A stretch of DNA of 64,000 nucleotides from JABDQZ01 sp963801985 (GCA_963801985.1 CAWDGV010000002.1:219921-283920), one strand, 5' to 3'; positions 53,535-63,885 are shown, numbered from the stretch's first letter. Program-made: numbers and translations. The notes: a model not told the origin generated them from the letters alone.

Positions 53535-54656
53535 CTAGTCTTCGTCATCAAAACTGATTTCATGCAGGCCAGATGGTGAGCTGGTTTCATCTGCACTGCC
53601 TTCATTAAGCCGGATTTTCAATGACAGGTTATTGCGTGAATCAGCATTTTTCAGAGCTTCTTCCAGAGTGATCTCTTTCTGCGTGTAAAGGTCATACAGC
53701 GCTGAATCGAAGGTTTGCATACCCAGTTCCTTGCCTTGTTCCATGGCTTCCTTGATAGAGTGGATATCACCTTTCTGGATCAGTTCAGAGATAAAGCTGG
53801 TGAGCAACAAAACTTCGACAGCTGGTCGACGGGAGCCGTCAACGCCCTTGACCAGGCGCTGGGAAACGACTGCTTTCAGGTTCAAGGACAGGTCATTGTA
53901 TAACTGGCGGTGGGCCGAATCAGGAAAGAAATTGATGATACGGTCAATCGCCTGGTTAGCGTTGTTGGCATGCAGGGTGGCAAGACACAGGTGGCCGGTT
54001 TCTGCATAAGCGGTGGCATGCTGCATGGTTTGTGCATCCCTGATTTCACCAATCAGGATCACGTCGGGTGCTTCACGCAGGGCATTATGCAGGGCATTTT
54101 CAAATGAAAGCGTGTCCAGGCCGACTTCACGCTGGTCGACAACGGATTTTTTATGGGTATGTAAAAATTCAATCGGGTCTTCAATAGTCAGTATGTGGCC
54201 GGTAGAATTGGTATTGCGATGATCAATCATGGAAGCCAGCGTGGTGGACTTGCCTGAACCGGTTGAACCAACCACCAAAACCAGGCCGCGAGGCTCCATG
54301 ATTAATTCTTTAAGGATAGGAGGGAGGTGCAGATCTTCGATACTGGGAATATTACCCTTGATGTAACGCATCACCATCGCTACGTCGCCACGCTGCCTGA
54401 AGACATTGACACGGAAACGTCCCAGCCCGCCGACCGTGATGGCGAGATTGCATTCCATGGTATTTTCAAATTCGGCTTTCTGGTCATCCGTCATGATCGA
54501 ATAGGCCAGTTCGCGGACCTTGCCCGGCTGCAAACGTTGATCACCAATAGGCATGGTACGGCCTTCGGCTTTCATATGAGGTGCGGCGCCGGTACTGAAA
54601 AAAAGATCAGAACCGTTCTTCTGCACCATAAGTTTTAGGTAAGGGGCGATTTCCAT
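53535..54656 (-). CDS. pilU: Type IV pilus retraction ATPase PilU
   Basis: 373-aa PilT/PilU family ATPase. Walker A VVGSTGSGKSTTLASM, Walker B DVILIGEIRDAQTMQH and the His box CLATLHANNANQAIDR are clear. The length and the acidic C-terminal extension fit PilU better than PilT. It is a single gene; other pilus genes are elsewhere. Confidence 0.9.
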   Translation of the reverse strand: MEIAPYLKLMVQKNGSDLFFSTGAAPHMKAEGRTMPIGDQRLQPGKVRELAYSIMTDDQKAEFENTMECNLAITVGGLGRFRVNVFRQRGDVAMVMRYIKGNIPSIEDLHLPPILKELIMEPRGLVLVVGSTGSGKSTTLASMIDHRNTNSTGHILTIEDPIEFLHTHKKSVVDQREVGLDTLSFENALHNALREAPDVILIGEIRDAQTMQHATAYAETGHLCLATLHANNANQAIDRIINFFPDSAHRQLYNDLSLNLKAVVSQRLVKGVDGSRRPAVEVLLLTSFISELIQKGDIHSIKEAMEQGKELGMQTFDSALYDLYTQKEITLEEALKNADSRNNLSLKIRLNEGSADETSSPSGLHEISFDDED

Positions 54657-54768
54657 TTTAATTCCTCCTTGTTATTGTCCCTTTATCATCGACTGAAATC
54701 ACACGAAGTTTAGGAATTTTTTTTATTTCGTGACTTGATCCGGAATATTTATCACTAAAGAGGTCATT

Positions 54769-55572
54769 ATGCGGCTTAGCCAGATCTGGGTTTACCCGGT
54801 TAAATCCCTGCCGGGTGTAAAGCTGGAGCAGGCGCTTATCGATAACCGGGGTTTTGCCTGGGATCGTCACTGGATGCTGGTAGATAAACAGGGTGACTTT
54901 CTCAGTCAGCGGCGGCTCCCGGCAATGGCATTGATCAATGTGGTATTGCAACCCGGTGGGGTTGAGCTCAGCGTCGCATCGCAGGCTCCGTTATTACTGT
55001 CATACGGAAAACACAGTGATCAGCAAATACCGGTAAAAGTCTGGGCCGATAATTTAAATGCTTACAGAGTCAGCGATGTTGCTGATAACTGGTTGTCTGA
55101 CTTTCTGGGTACCCGGGTACAGTTGGTGTGTATGCCGGATGAAGCGGTTCGAAAAGTTGACCCGGAGTATGCTACAGCATCGGACCAGACAGGCTTTTCG
55201 GATGGTTTTCCTTTTCTGTTATTAAGCCAGGCTTCCATTGATGACCTCAACCGGAAAATAGATGATCCATGCAGCATCATGGATGTGAAGCGCTTCAGGC
55301 CAAATCTTTTAATAGAAGGGGTGGAAGCGTTTGCAGAAGACAGCTGGAAACAGATGCAGATAGGCGATATTCGTTTCCGCGTGGTTAAGCCCTGTTCTCG
55401 TTGTGTCATCACAACGGTTAATCCGGAAACCGCTGAGAAGGGCGTAGAGCCATTAAAGACCCTGGCTACTTATCGCAGGCAGGGAAACAAGGTCTACTTC
55501 GGGCAGAACCTGTTACATGATGCGACTGGCAGCCTGTCTGTAGGTGACGTGGTCCGGGTAATTGATACATGA
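54769..55572 (+). CDS. MOSC-domain protein (YcbX type)
   Basis: 267 aa. An N-terminal MOSC_N beta barrel (IWVYPVKSLPGV) and a MOSC domain with KRFRPNLLI and the conserved Cys in PCSRCVITTVNPET. Such proteins bind molybdenum cofactor and reduce hydroxylated amines. Its stop overlaps the DUF1415 gene by 4 bases. Confidence 0.88.
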   Translation: MRLSQIWVYPVKSLPGVKLEQALIDNRGFAWDRHWMLVDKQGDFLSQRRLPAMALINVVLQPGGVELSVASQAPLLLSYGKHSDQQIPVKVWADNLNAYRVSDVADNWLSDFLGTRVQLVCMPDEAVRKVDPEYATASDQTGFSDGFPFLLLSQASIDDLNRKIDDPCSIMDVKRFRPNLLIEGVEAFAEDSWKQMQIGDIRFRVVKPCSRCVITTVNPETAEKGVEPLKTLATYRRQGNKVYFGQNLLHDATGSLSVGDVVRVIDT

Positions 55573-56114
55573 CCGTAACATCCATTGAACAAACCGAACG
55601 CTGGTTGAAAGACTGGGTTATTAAGCTGGACCTGTGTCCGTTTGCAAAATATCCATTTGAACAGGGCCGCATCAGGATTATTGCGACGCATGCAACGGAT
55701 AGCGATACCCTGTTTCGCTTTGTGCTGGAAGAACTGGACCAGCTTTATCACTCCGATGCCAGAGAAGTTGAGACCACGCTGGTAGTAGTTGACCAGTCAC
55801 TGTCACAATTTAATGAATACCTCGACTTTCTGGATCTGCTTGAGCATGTCATTGTTGAGACCGGTCTTGAAGGGCAAATTCAGATAGCCAGTTTTCATCC
55901 TGACTATTGTTTCGAAGGGGTAGCTGAAGACGATCCATCCAATTACACCAACCGTTCCCCCTATCCGATGTTCCACCTGATTCGTGAAGCCAGCCTGGAG
56001 CAGGCAGTAAAGCATTACCCTGATCCGGAGAAAATTCCTGAGCGCAATATCTCCTTGTTACGGGAAATGGGACTTGAAGAAGTCAGGCAGAGACTAAAGC
56101 GCATTATGCAATAA
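55569..56114 (+). CDS. DUF1415 protein
   Basis: 181 aa matching DUF1415: TERWLKDWVIKLDLCPFA at the N terminus and ASFHPDYCFEG with YTNRSPYPMFHLIREASL. Function unknown. Confidence 0.88.
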   Translation: MTVTSIEQTERWLKDWVIKLDLCPFAKYPFEQGRIRIIATHATDSDTLFRFVLEELDQLYHSDAREVETTLVVVDQSLSQFNEYLDFLDLLEHVIVETGLEGQIQIASFHPDYCFEGVAEDDPSNYTNRSPYPMFHLIREASLEQAVKHYPDPEKIPERNISLLREMGLEEVRQRLKRIMQ

Positions 56115-56140
56115 ATGCCGGGCATGCCGGCTTACTAGGA

Positions 56141-58051
56141 TTAACCGGATTCAATACTGGTCATTGTCTCGATTTCTTCCGAGATTTCCAGCCAGAGGTA
56201 TTCCTGGTCTTCCAGTTCACGATCAACTGTTTGCTTTTGTTGCAGTTTTTTCTGCAGCAATTCCTTGTTGTCTTTTTCATAAAGACGGGTATCTGCCAGT
56301 TCCTCTTCAAGTAACTGCTGTTGAGAACTTAACTCACTGATGGCCTGTTCAGTCTTCTTCAACCTGTTTTGCAGGGGCTGGAGCTTTTTGCGTTGTTCAG
56401 CTTCAAGCCGTTTGCGTTCCTTGCGTGCGGCGGCAGTGTGCTCGCCCTGCCGGTTATCGGCTGCTGTTGTGCCGTTAATATTTTGTTGCTGCATAAGCCA
56501 GCGCGGATAGTCATCCAGTGACTCAGTAAAATCATCGACCTTGCCATGCATCACGATCCACAAGCGGTCACAGCTGACGCGCAGCAGGTGACGATCATGC
56601 GAGACAATCACCATGGCACCGGTGAAGTCCTGTAAGGCGAGGGCAAGGGCCTGGCGCATTTCAATGTCGAGATGGTTGGTTGGTTCATCGAGTAATAACA
56701 GATTAGGACGCTGATAAACAATCAGGGCCAATGCCAGGCGGGCTTTTTCCCCGCCGGAAAAGGGCGCGGTTTTCGCCAGTGCCTTGTCATTGCTGAAACC
56801 AAAACCACCGAGAAAATTGCGTAACTGCTGCTCAGTGGCCCTGGGGTCCAGCTGTTGCAAATGCTCGAGAGGGGTATGCTCGGGGTGTAACTGTTCTACC
56901 TGGTGTTGGGCAAAGTAGCCAATCTTTAAATCCTGGGCGGTGAGGATTTGTCCACTTGCAGGATTGAGTTCGCCGGCGAATGCCTTGATCAGTGTGCTTT
57001 TGCCAGCACCATTGGGTCCAAGCAGGCCAATACGATCACCGGGGCTTAAGGTCAATATTATCTGCTGTAATACGCTTTTGTTTGCATACCCCAGCGATAC
57101 CTGGTCGAGCTTCAGTAAAGGGTTGGGGTATTTTTCTGCTTCCCGGAATGCAAAATGAAACGGTGAGTCAACATGGGCAGGTGCTATCAGCTGCATACGT
57201 TCAAGCGCCTTTAAGCGGCTTTGCGCCTGCTTGGCCTTGGTGGCCTTTGCCCGAAAGCGATCAACGTAATGCTGTATGTGGGCGATCTCGCGCTGCTGCT
57301 TTTCATGTTCAGCCTGCTGGTTGGCCAGCTTGGCAGCCCGGATTTTTTCAAAGCCGCTGTAGTTGCTTGAGTACAGCGTGATCTGCTGATGTTCAATATG
57401 GGCAATCTGCTTACAAACCTTGTCGAGGAAATCGCGGTCATGCGAGATAAGTAACAACGTACCTGTATAACTTTGCAGCCAGTCTTCCAGCCAGATGACT
57501 GCATCCAGGTCAAGATGGTTGGTGGGTTCATCAAGTAACAGCAAATCAGAACGACACATCAATGCCTTGGCAAGATTAAGACGCATGCGCCAGCCGCCGG
57601 AAAAACTGTTAACCGGCAGGTTTTCCTGTTGCGTATTAAAGCCCAGGCCATGCAGCAGGCGTGCGGCTTTACTGCGTGCCTGGTAGCCGCCGATATTTTC
57701 CAGCTGGGCATGCAGGGTGGCGAGTTTTTCACCTTCGTGATTCTGCTCGGCTTCGGCTATCTGTTGTTGAATCAAGCGGAACTCTTCATCCCCATCAAGT
57801 ACATATTCGATGGCTGCACGCTCATCCTGGGGTGTCTGCTGGGCAACGTGGGCAATCAGCCAGTTTGCCGGTCGCAAACATTCACCTTCATCAGCGCCCA
57901 GTTCGCCACGGATTAAGGCGAACAGGCTGGACTTGCCGGTGCCGTTGGCGCCGGTGATGCCGACTTTCTGGCCAGGGTGAATGTTGAAGGTTGCGTCGGC
58001 AAACAGTTGGTTGGCACCGCGACGGATACTGAGATGATTGAATTGCAACAT
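56141..58051 (-). CDS. ABC-F ATP-binding protein (YheS type)
   Basis: 636 aa with two ABC domains (Walker A GANGTGKSSL and GPNGAGKSTL; signatures SFSGGWRMRL and FSGGEKARLAL), a linker, and a C-terminal Lys/Glu-rich coiled coil as in YheS/Uup-like translation factors. Start at 58051 gives MLQFNHLSIRRG; 58060 is an unneeded extension. Divergent from the nitrogen operon. Confidence 0.9.
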   Translation of the reverse strand: MLQFNHLSIRRGANQLFADATFNIHPGQKVGITGANGTGKSSLFALIRGELGADEGECLRPANWLIAHVAQQTPQDERAAIEYVLDGDEEFRLIQQQIAEAEQNHEGEKLATLHAQLENIGGYQARSKAARLLHGLGFNTQQENLPVNSFSGGWRMRLNLAKALMCRSDLLLLDEPTNHLDLDAVIWLEDWLQSYTGTLLLISHDRDFLDKVCKQIAHIEHQQITLYSSNYSGFEKIRAAKLANQQAEHEKQQREIAHIQHYVDRFRAKATKAKQAQSRLKALERMQLIAPAHVDSPFHFAFREAEKYPNPLLKLDQVSLGYANKSVLQQIILTLSPGDRIGLLGPNGAGKSTLIKAFAGELNPASGQILTAQDLKIGYFAQHQVEQLHPEHTPLEHLQQLDPRATEQQLRNFLGGFGFSNDKALAKTAPFSGGEKARLALALIVYQRPNLLLLDEPTNHLDIEMRQALALALQDFTGAMVIVSHDRHLLRVSCDRLWIVMHGKVDDFTESLDDYPRWLMQQQNINGTTAADNRQGEHTAAARKERKRLEAEQRKKLQPLQNRLKKTEQAISELSSQQQLLEEELADTRLYEKDNKELLQKKLQQKQTVDRELEDQEYLWLEISEEIETMTSIESG

Positions 58052-58100
58052 GCGGCGCATTCTATCGCATCAGGTTGATTTGCATAACGACTAAAACAGA

Positions 58101-58117
58101 TGCACCTGTTTGGAGCA
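58101..58117. promoter_or_regulatory. NtrC-type binding site 1
   Basis: TGCACC-TGTTT-GGAGCA. It matches the NtrC consensus TGCACC-N4T-GGTGCA except for one base. Centre 58109, about 141 bases before the predicted start of the sigma-54 promoter. Confidence 0.65.
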
Positions 58118-58131
58118 GTAAGCAGGGCAGC

Positions 58132-58148
58132 CGAACCCTGATGGTGCG
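58132..58148. promoter_or_regulatory. NtrC-type binding site 2
   Basis: CGAACC-CTGAT-GGTGCG. A weaker dyad with the right spacing; matches 9 of the 12 consensus arm positions. Centre 58140, 31 bases (three helical turns) from site 1 and about 110 bases upstream of the predicted start. Confidence 0.5.
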
Positions 58149-58222
58149 ATTTGCCTGGGGCAGTTAGCTGTCAAAATTCTGTGAATTGTAAAAAGAACAT
58201 ATTTATTAATGACTTGCATTGT

Positions 58223-58239
58223 TTGGCTTGGATATTGCG
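58223..58239 (+). promoter_or_regulatory. Sigma-54 promoter of the nitrogen operon
   Basis: TTGGC-TTGG-ATA-TTGC-G, against consensus YTGGCACGRNNNTTGCW; the GG and GC pairs and their 10-bp gap are right. Expected start near 58250, giving a short leader before the ATG at 58287. A weak IHF-like site at 58169-58181 lies between it and the NtrC sites. Confidence 0.65.
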
Positions 58240-58286
58240 AAGTCTGGTAATACTTTCTTCAAAAATCGTAATACTAGGGGATGTAA

Positions 58287-59300
58287 ATGAAAACTTTATT
58301 GAAACGTGTCTTTACCGGCTTGCTCTTTTCGCTGGCAATCAATGCTATGGCGCATGCCGCGGAACCTTTGAAAATTGGCTACAGTGACTGGCCTGGATGG
58401 GTAGCCTGGGAAATTGCCATTGACAAGCAGTGGTTCAAGGAGGAAGGGGTTGATGTCACGTTTGAATGGTTTGACTACGTTGCCTCTATGGATGCTTATG
58501 CGGCTGGCAAACTGGATGCGGTTAGCATGACCAACGGAGATGCCCTGGTAACAGGTGCTACAGGTGCGAGGAGTGTCATGATCCTGATCAACGATTACAG
58601 CAATGGTAACGACATGGTTGTGGGTGGTCCCGGAGTTGATTCGATAAAAGCGCTGAAGGGAAAAAAAGTAGGTGTTGAGATTGGTTTCGTCAGCCACCTG
58701 TTGTTACTTAATGGACTTGAAAAGAATGGCATGACAGAAGCTGATGTTGAACTTGTCAATGCTCCAACCAACGAAACGCCACAGGTGCTTGCTTCCGGTG
58801 AGGTAGACGCAATTGTTGCGTGGCAGCCAAATTCCGGTCAGGCACTGAAAATGGTACCTGGATCCAAGCCTATTTATACCAGCGCAGATGAGCCGGGTCT
58901 TATCTATGACGTATTAAGTGTTACACCGGAAAGTCTTGCCGCACGCCGCGACGACTGGAAGAAAGTCTTAAAGGTCTGGTACCGGGCAGTGGCTTATCTT
59001 AAAGATCCGAAAACCACCGAAGATGCCGTGAAAATCATGGCAGCACGAGTTGGACTTGAACCTGCTGAATACAAGTCTTTCATCGATGGTACAAACATTT
59101 TGTCACTGGAAGATGCCAAGGCCTTCATGGTCAAGGGAGAGGGATTTAAATCAATCTACGGCTCATCAAAAATTTCTGATGACTTTAACGTAGCCAACAA
59201 GGTTTATGAAAAGCCAGAAAACATCGATGCCTACATTGATCCTTCGCTGATGAAAGAGCTGAAAATTACCGGCACCGGCGCAGGCACGGCAGATGAGTAG
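58287..59300 (+). CDS. NitT/TauT-type ABC substrate-binding protein (urea-carboxylase-linked)
   Basis: 337 aa periplasmic protein with a signal peptide (VFTGLLFSLAINAMAHAAE) and the NMT1-like fold (IGYSDWPGWVAWEIA). It is intact, unlike all later genes of the operon. Genes of this type accompany urea carboxylase clusters; guanidine or urea is a likely substrate by context only. Confidence 0.88.
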   Translation: MKTLLKRVFTGLLFSLAINAMAHAAEPLKIGYSDWPGWVAWEIAIDKQWFKEEGVDVTFEWFDYVASMDAYAAGKLDAVSMTNGDALVTGATGARSVMILINDYSNGNDMVVGGPGVDSIKALKGKKVGVEIGFVSHLLLLNGLEKNGMTEADVELVNAPTNETPQVLASGEVDAIVAWQPNSGQALKMVPGSKPIYTSADEPGLIYDVLSVTPESLAARRDDWKKVLKVWYRAVAYLKDPKTTEDAVKIMAARVGLEPAEYKSFIDGTNILSLEDAKAFMVKGEGFKSIYGSSKISDDFNVANKVYEKPENIDAYIDPSLMKELKITGTGAGTADE

Positions 59301-60319
59301 AAAGTACGCAAGGCAATGGTTTGCAGTACGCAAAGAACTCCCGCCAAAATCGCGACTGTTGTAACGGTGATGAGTTTTATGCTGCCGCTCTGCTCTGGAG
59401 CCTGTTCAGCTATGTGCCCTGTATATGGCACCGCAAGGTCGAGATCAGCGACCCGGGTGCTGTCAGCTATTTCAGGCGGGCATGCTGGTAGATAGAGAGT
59501 TGTTCGAGGGGGAAAGCTTAAGGCTGAAGCAGCGGGAAGCATTGCCCAGGGCAGTCCGGCCAACCCGATATATCTGCCGGCGCCACATGAAGTCGCGATG
59601 GCTTTTTACACCGCATTTACCACGGAACCGAAACGGCGTACGGAAAAATGGTTACATGAAAGCCTGTGGGAGTATCCAGGTGATATTCTGGGGCTTTTTT
59701 TTATCTCCGTGATTGGTGTGCCCTCGGTATTCTTGCGGGCACCTATGATTTTTTCTCCCGCCTGTTCGAACCTTTTATAGAATTTTTTCGTTACCTGCCT
59801 GCGCCGGCCTTTGGCGCGCTGGCGGTTGCCATCCTGGGTATACATGAAGCACCCAAGATCGCCATAATATTTATCGGTACCTTCTTTCAGCAGGTGCTGA
59901 TTGTCTCCAACACAACACGCAAGCTGGATCCTTCTTTGCTTGAAGCGGCGCAGACGCTGGGGCAAAAAAACAAGGCATTGTTATTAAAAGTAGTCATCCC
60001 GGGAATATTGCCGACCTGTACCAGTGATCTGCGTATCCTGCTCGGCTGGGCATGGACCTACCTGATCGTTGCCGAGTTGATCGGTGCCAGTTCAGGGATA
60101 ACCTGGTTTATAACACAACAGGCACGTTACAAGAATTTCGACAACGTGTTTGCCGCCATCATGATCATCGGCATTATCGGTTTGACCACGGATCTGATAC
60201 TGGCCTGGCTGAGCAAGCGGATGTTCCCCTGGCAGCGTAAGCAGGCCGATTCGATAAAGCTACTGAGCGTGCAGACAATGAGCCGAACAAAACAGAAAGA
60301 ATCCAGCAGAGCGTCATGA
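59293..60319 (+). pseudogene. NitT/TauT-type ABC permease, many frameshifts
   Basis: Matches the permease of the urea-carboxylase-linked transporter in pieces of alternating frame: SFMLPL, LWSLFSYVPCIWH, GMLVDRELFE, YLPAPHEVAMAFYTAF, a middle part with EFFRYLPAPAFGALA, then an uninterrupted last part from about 59890 to 60319 (LDPSLLEAAQTLG; LGWAWTYLIVAELIG). At least five indels lie between 59360 and 59760. Starts at 59293, overlapping the binding-protein stop by 8 bases. Confidence 0.75.
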
Positions 60320-61234
60320 AACACATACTGGAACTACCAACCTATCTTGATCAGGACGATGCTGTAAAAGATCGTTTTACCCGGCTGAAACAGCGTCCAG
60401 TTGCGCTCGAAGTAAAAGACTTGAGTAAGACTTTCGAAACCACCGGGGGAACTGTTACCGCGTTAAAAGACATTAATTTTAAAACCCATAAGCGTGAGTT
60501 TGTCTGTGTTATCGGCCCGTCGGGTTGTGGTAAATCGACACTGATTCGTATCCTCGCAGGTCTTGAATCACCAACCTCAGGTGAGGTGTTGCTCGACGGT
60601 AAAGCCGTTCATGGGCCCGGGACCTGATCGCGGCATGGTGTTCCAGGGGTATACCCTGTTCCCCTGGCTGACAGTGAAAAGGAATGTCATGTTCGGGCTG
60701 CTGCAATCGGGGCACAGCAAAGAGGTCGCTGAAGAAGATGCTCGCCAGTGGATAGATCTGGTCGGGCTGACCAAGTTTGTAGATAGTTATCCGCACCGGT
60801 TATCCGGCGGTATGAAACAGCGAGTTGCCATCGCCCGTGCGTTGGCCAACCAGCCAGGGATCCTGCTGATGGATGAGCCGTTTGGTGCATTAGATGCGCA
60901 GACCCGCGCAAAGATGCAGTCATACCTGATGGATATCTGGAAGAATATCGATATCACTATATCTGTTTATCACCCATGACCTGGATGAGGCGATATATCT
61001 TGCCGATCGTATCCTGGTGTTGAAAGCCCATCCCGGTGAGGTGCAGGAACTGATAGAGGTTCCTGTGCCACAACCACGCTCTCCCGATCAGCTGTTGTCC
61101 CGGAATTTCTGGCGACGAAGAAACGCCTGGAAGAACTGATTCATCCGCCTGAGGACGATGATGAAATAAATGGTGACATCATGAACATGGTGCGCATGGT
61201 ACCGGTGGATCATGAAGTCGAGAGTGTTTTCTGA
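60316..61234 (+). pseudogene. ABC transporter ATPase, frameshifted
   Basis: About 305 codons. Walker A GPSGCGKSTL in the first frame; Q-loop, signature LSGGMKQRV and Walker B ILLMDEPFGALD in the second; THDLDEAIYLADRILVL and the C terminus in the third and fourth. Breaks near 60610 (extra base in a G-run), 60965 (extra base) and 61090 (missing base). Start overlaps the permease stop by 4 bases. Confidence 0.8.
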
Positions 61235-61994
61235 TGAATGACTGGTACCAGATGACATGGCAGGAGATTGGTCGCTTGCCTACGCAGGGCATGGATTGCG
61301 CCATGTTGCCGTCGGTGCAACCGAGCAGCATGGCCCGCATATGGGTTGTGGTATGGATGCCGAAATAGCCTTCACTTATGTCGGCGGTCGCAGATAGAAA
61401 CCGATGTGGCCCTGTTGCCGACATTGCCTTATGGCTGTTCGATCGGGCATTCAAAGCGCTGGCCGGGGACGTGGCCTTGCAGCCCAAAACGATGATAGAT
61501 GTCGTCAAACAGATCGGTGACTGGGTTTATGCTTCAGGATTCAAACGGTTATTTATCATGAATACACATGTAAGTAATCTGGCTCCATTACGCTGTGCGT
61601 TAGAGATGTTGCGTGCGGAACATGATGGCCTGATCATCGCCGTAATAAATTCAGCTCGATCAGCGAAGTGTACGTGAAAAACCATTTTCACGACGCAGAT
61701 GACTGGCATGCCAACGAAGCTGAGACTTCGTTGATGTTGGCATTGAACCCGACAATAGTAAGTGAAAAAATATAGCGGAAAGTGATGATCCTGATCGGAC
61801 CGGGGATTGTGTGTTTTCACATCCTGTAAATCGCACCAGTAGTAACGGAGTGACCAGTAAGTCCAGCCTTGCCAGCTAAGGAAAAAGGTGAACAATTGTT
61901 TGCCTGGATGGTTGAGGATTTAAGTGAATTAGTCCGTCAAGGGTATGAAGGAACAGCCTCCCTTGCCATATTCCTATTGCAGGAGTCAGATTAG
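61234..61994 (+). pseudogene. Creatininase-family amidohydrolase, frameshifted
   Basis: Creatininase fold: the metal motif GATEQHGPHM is intact in one frame (near 61320), followed by LPTLPYGCSIGHS and FIMNTHVSN with the metal-binding His, and NEAETSLMLAL. Perhaps six indels separate the pieces. It ends at 61994, one base before the next ATG. In urea-carboxylase clusters the exact role of this enzyme is not known to me. Confidence 0.7.
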
Positions 61995-63376
61995 ATGCAG
62001 GATAAAAGACAGTGAAAAGTGTACAGGAGAATTAAAAAGATATTCAGGATATTTGAAGGCAAAGGGCGTAAAGTACTGTATGGGGGCCTATGTTGATATC
62101 CATGGTATTCCCAAGGGAAAGGTGGTTCCAATTGATCATCTTGCACATATGGCACATGGTTCTGAGTTATATACCGGTTATGCGCTGGATGGTCTAGGGC
62201 AGGCATCCCAACGATGACGAAATCGCTTCGGTACCTGATCTGGATCATATCATCCAGTTACCCTGGCGGCCTGAAGTTGCCTGGATGCCTGCTGACAATA
62301 CTTTCAAAGGTGAGCCTTATATGATGAATACCCGCGTAGCATTGAAAGCGATGCAGGCCAAGGCGGCAGAGATGGGTTTTGGATTCAATCTGGGTATTGA
62401 GGCGAAGTGTTTGTGATTAAACAGGATGAGAACGGGTACGCTAAGGAAGTACCGAATCCCGATGACAGCTGACCAAGCCTTGTTATGACGCACGAGGTTT
62501 TCTGGATCAGTTTGCATGGCTGGACAAGATGGCGACCACGATAAATGATCTGGGCTGGGATCTGTATTCTTTCGATCATGAAGATGCCAACGGGCAGTAT
62601 GAATTCGATTTTATATATGCTGATGCGCTGACGAGCTGTGATCGTTTTATCTTTTTGCGTCTGATGGCGAAGGAATATGCCAAGCAGGAAGGCCTGATCG
62701 CGACCTTCATGCCAAAACCTTTTGCCGATAAGACTGGCAATGGTGCACATTTTAATATGTCGCTTTATGACCTGGAAACAGGTGAAAATTTATTTGCCTG
62801 TGATCCGACAGATGATCCAAAGGGTCTTGGCCTGACAGAAATGGGTTACCAGTTTATTGGCGGTCTAATCAAGCATGGCGGGCCTTGTGTGCAGCCTTTC
62901 CTCCAACGGTAAACAGTTATAAGCGCTTCGTACGACAGGGGGATATGCCTTACTTTGCCTGGGCGCCGGTATTCAATTCGTTTGGCTCAAACAATCGTAC
63001 AAACTCGGTTCGGGTACCCATGGGTGGCGACCGTTTCGAGTCACGAAATGCAGATGGTGCCGTAAACCCCTATCTTGCCGCAACGCTGGCATTGGCTGCC
63101 GGTCTTGAAGGTATTCGGGAAAGTATCGATCCTGACAACTTCACAGGAAGATAACCTGTATGAGTTACGGATGAACAACGAAGTCAGCGTGGAATTGAGT
63201 TTTTGCCAAAAAACCTGCTTGAGGCGATTGATGCTTTTGCAGCTCATCCATTTGTGATTGAAGCACTGGGGCAGGAATTGCGGGATGAGTTTATTCGTTA
63301 CAAACGACAGGAATGGAACAGTTATCACCAGGTGGTCTCTGCCTGGGAGACAGAGCGTTATAGTCACCTCTTTTAG
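61995..63376 (+). pseudogene. Type III glutamine synthetase-like ligase, frameshifted
   Basis: About 460 codons in pieces: KGVKYCMGAYVDIHGIPKGK, PADNTFKGEPYMMNTRVAL, DEDANGQYEFDF-like segment (HEDANGQYEFDF), TFMPKPFADKTGNGAH with the ATP/Glu-binding residues, APVFNSFGSNNRTNSVRVP, and the C-terminal ETERYSHLF. About seven indels (near 62012, 62205, 62392, 62470, 62895, 63150, 63200). It is the GlnT-like type rather than the main GlnA. Confidence 0.78.
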
Positions 63377-63385
63377 GTATGTAGC

Positions 63386-63885
63386 ATGACAATGAATCAG
63401 ACTGGTATTGCCAGAATCAGTGTGTCGCTACCCGAAGCATTGTTGCAGCAGCTTGATGAAATGGTGACAGAGCGTGGCTTTGAAAGCCGTTCGCAGGCAA
63501 TAGCCGACATGATTAACCAGCAATTAACAGATTACCGCAAGAAACTTGGGCATGACATTATGGCTGGAACGATTAATCTCGTTTACGATCATTCAATTCC
63601 TGGCGTACAGAAAGAGCTGGCTGATTTGCAGCATGCATTTCTCGATGAAGTCATAAGTGCATTAAACGTGAACCTGATTGAGAGCCGAACATTATCTGTG
63701 TTACTGGTGCAAGGGCCTGCGGATAAGTTAAAAATGATCGCTGACAGCATGATTACCTGTCGTGGTGTAATAACGGGAAAGTTACTTATGTTTCTGCGAC
63801 AGCAATTATTCCGCAGTTACATCCTTTGCCGATAGCTGCTGAAACTCAAAACGAAAGTAATAAATTTGGAAAAAACCATGCATGA
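63386..63885 (+). pseudogene. NikR-like ribbon-helix-helix regulator, frameshifted at the end
   Basis: N-terminal ribbon-helix-helix (RISVSLPEALLQQLDEM; SRSQAIADMI) and a C-terminal ACT-like NikR domain. Nickel ligands of E. coli NikR are not kept: QH remains near residue 83, but the two His of the LHVH motif are Asn (LNVNL) and the ligand Cys is Thr. A base is missing near 63785, after GVITGKL; the second frame then runs to the stop at 63885. Confidence 0.75.

Noticed and set aside
58061..58286. Guanidine riboswitch (ykkC, mini-ykkC or ykkC-III) before the nitrogen operon
   Set aside because: None of the class motifs I know (ACGR double hairpins, the CUAGGG core with GGUCCGAGAG, or the class III pseudoknot) can be traced. 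The CTAGGGG near 58274 is isolated. The sigma-54/NtrC layout explains the region better.
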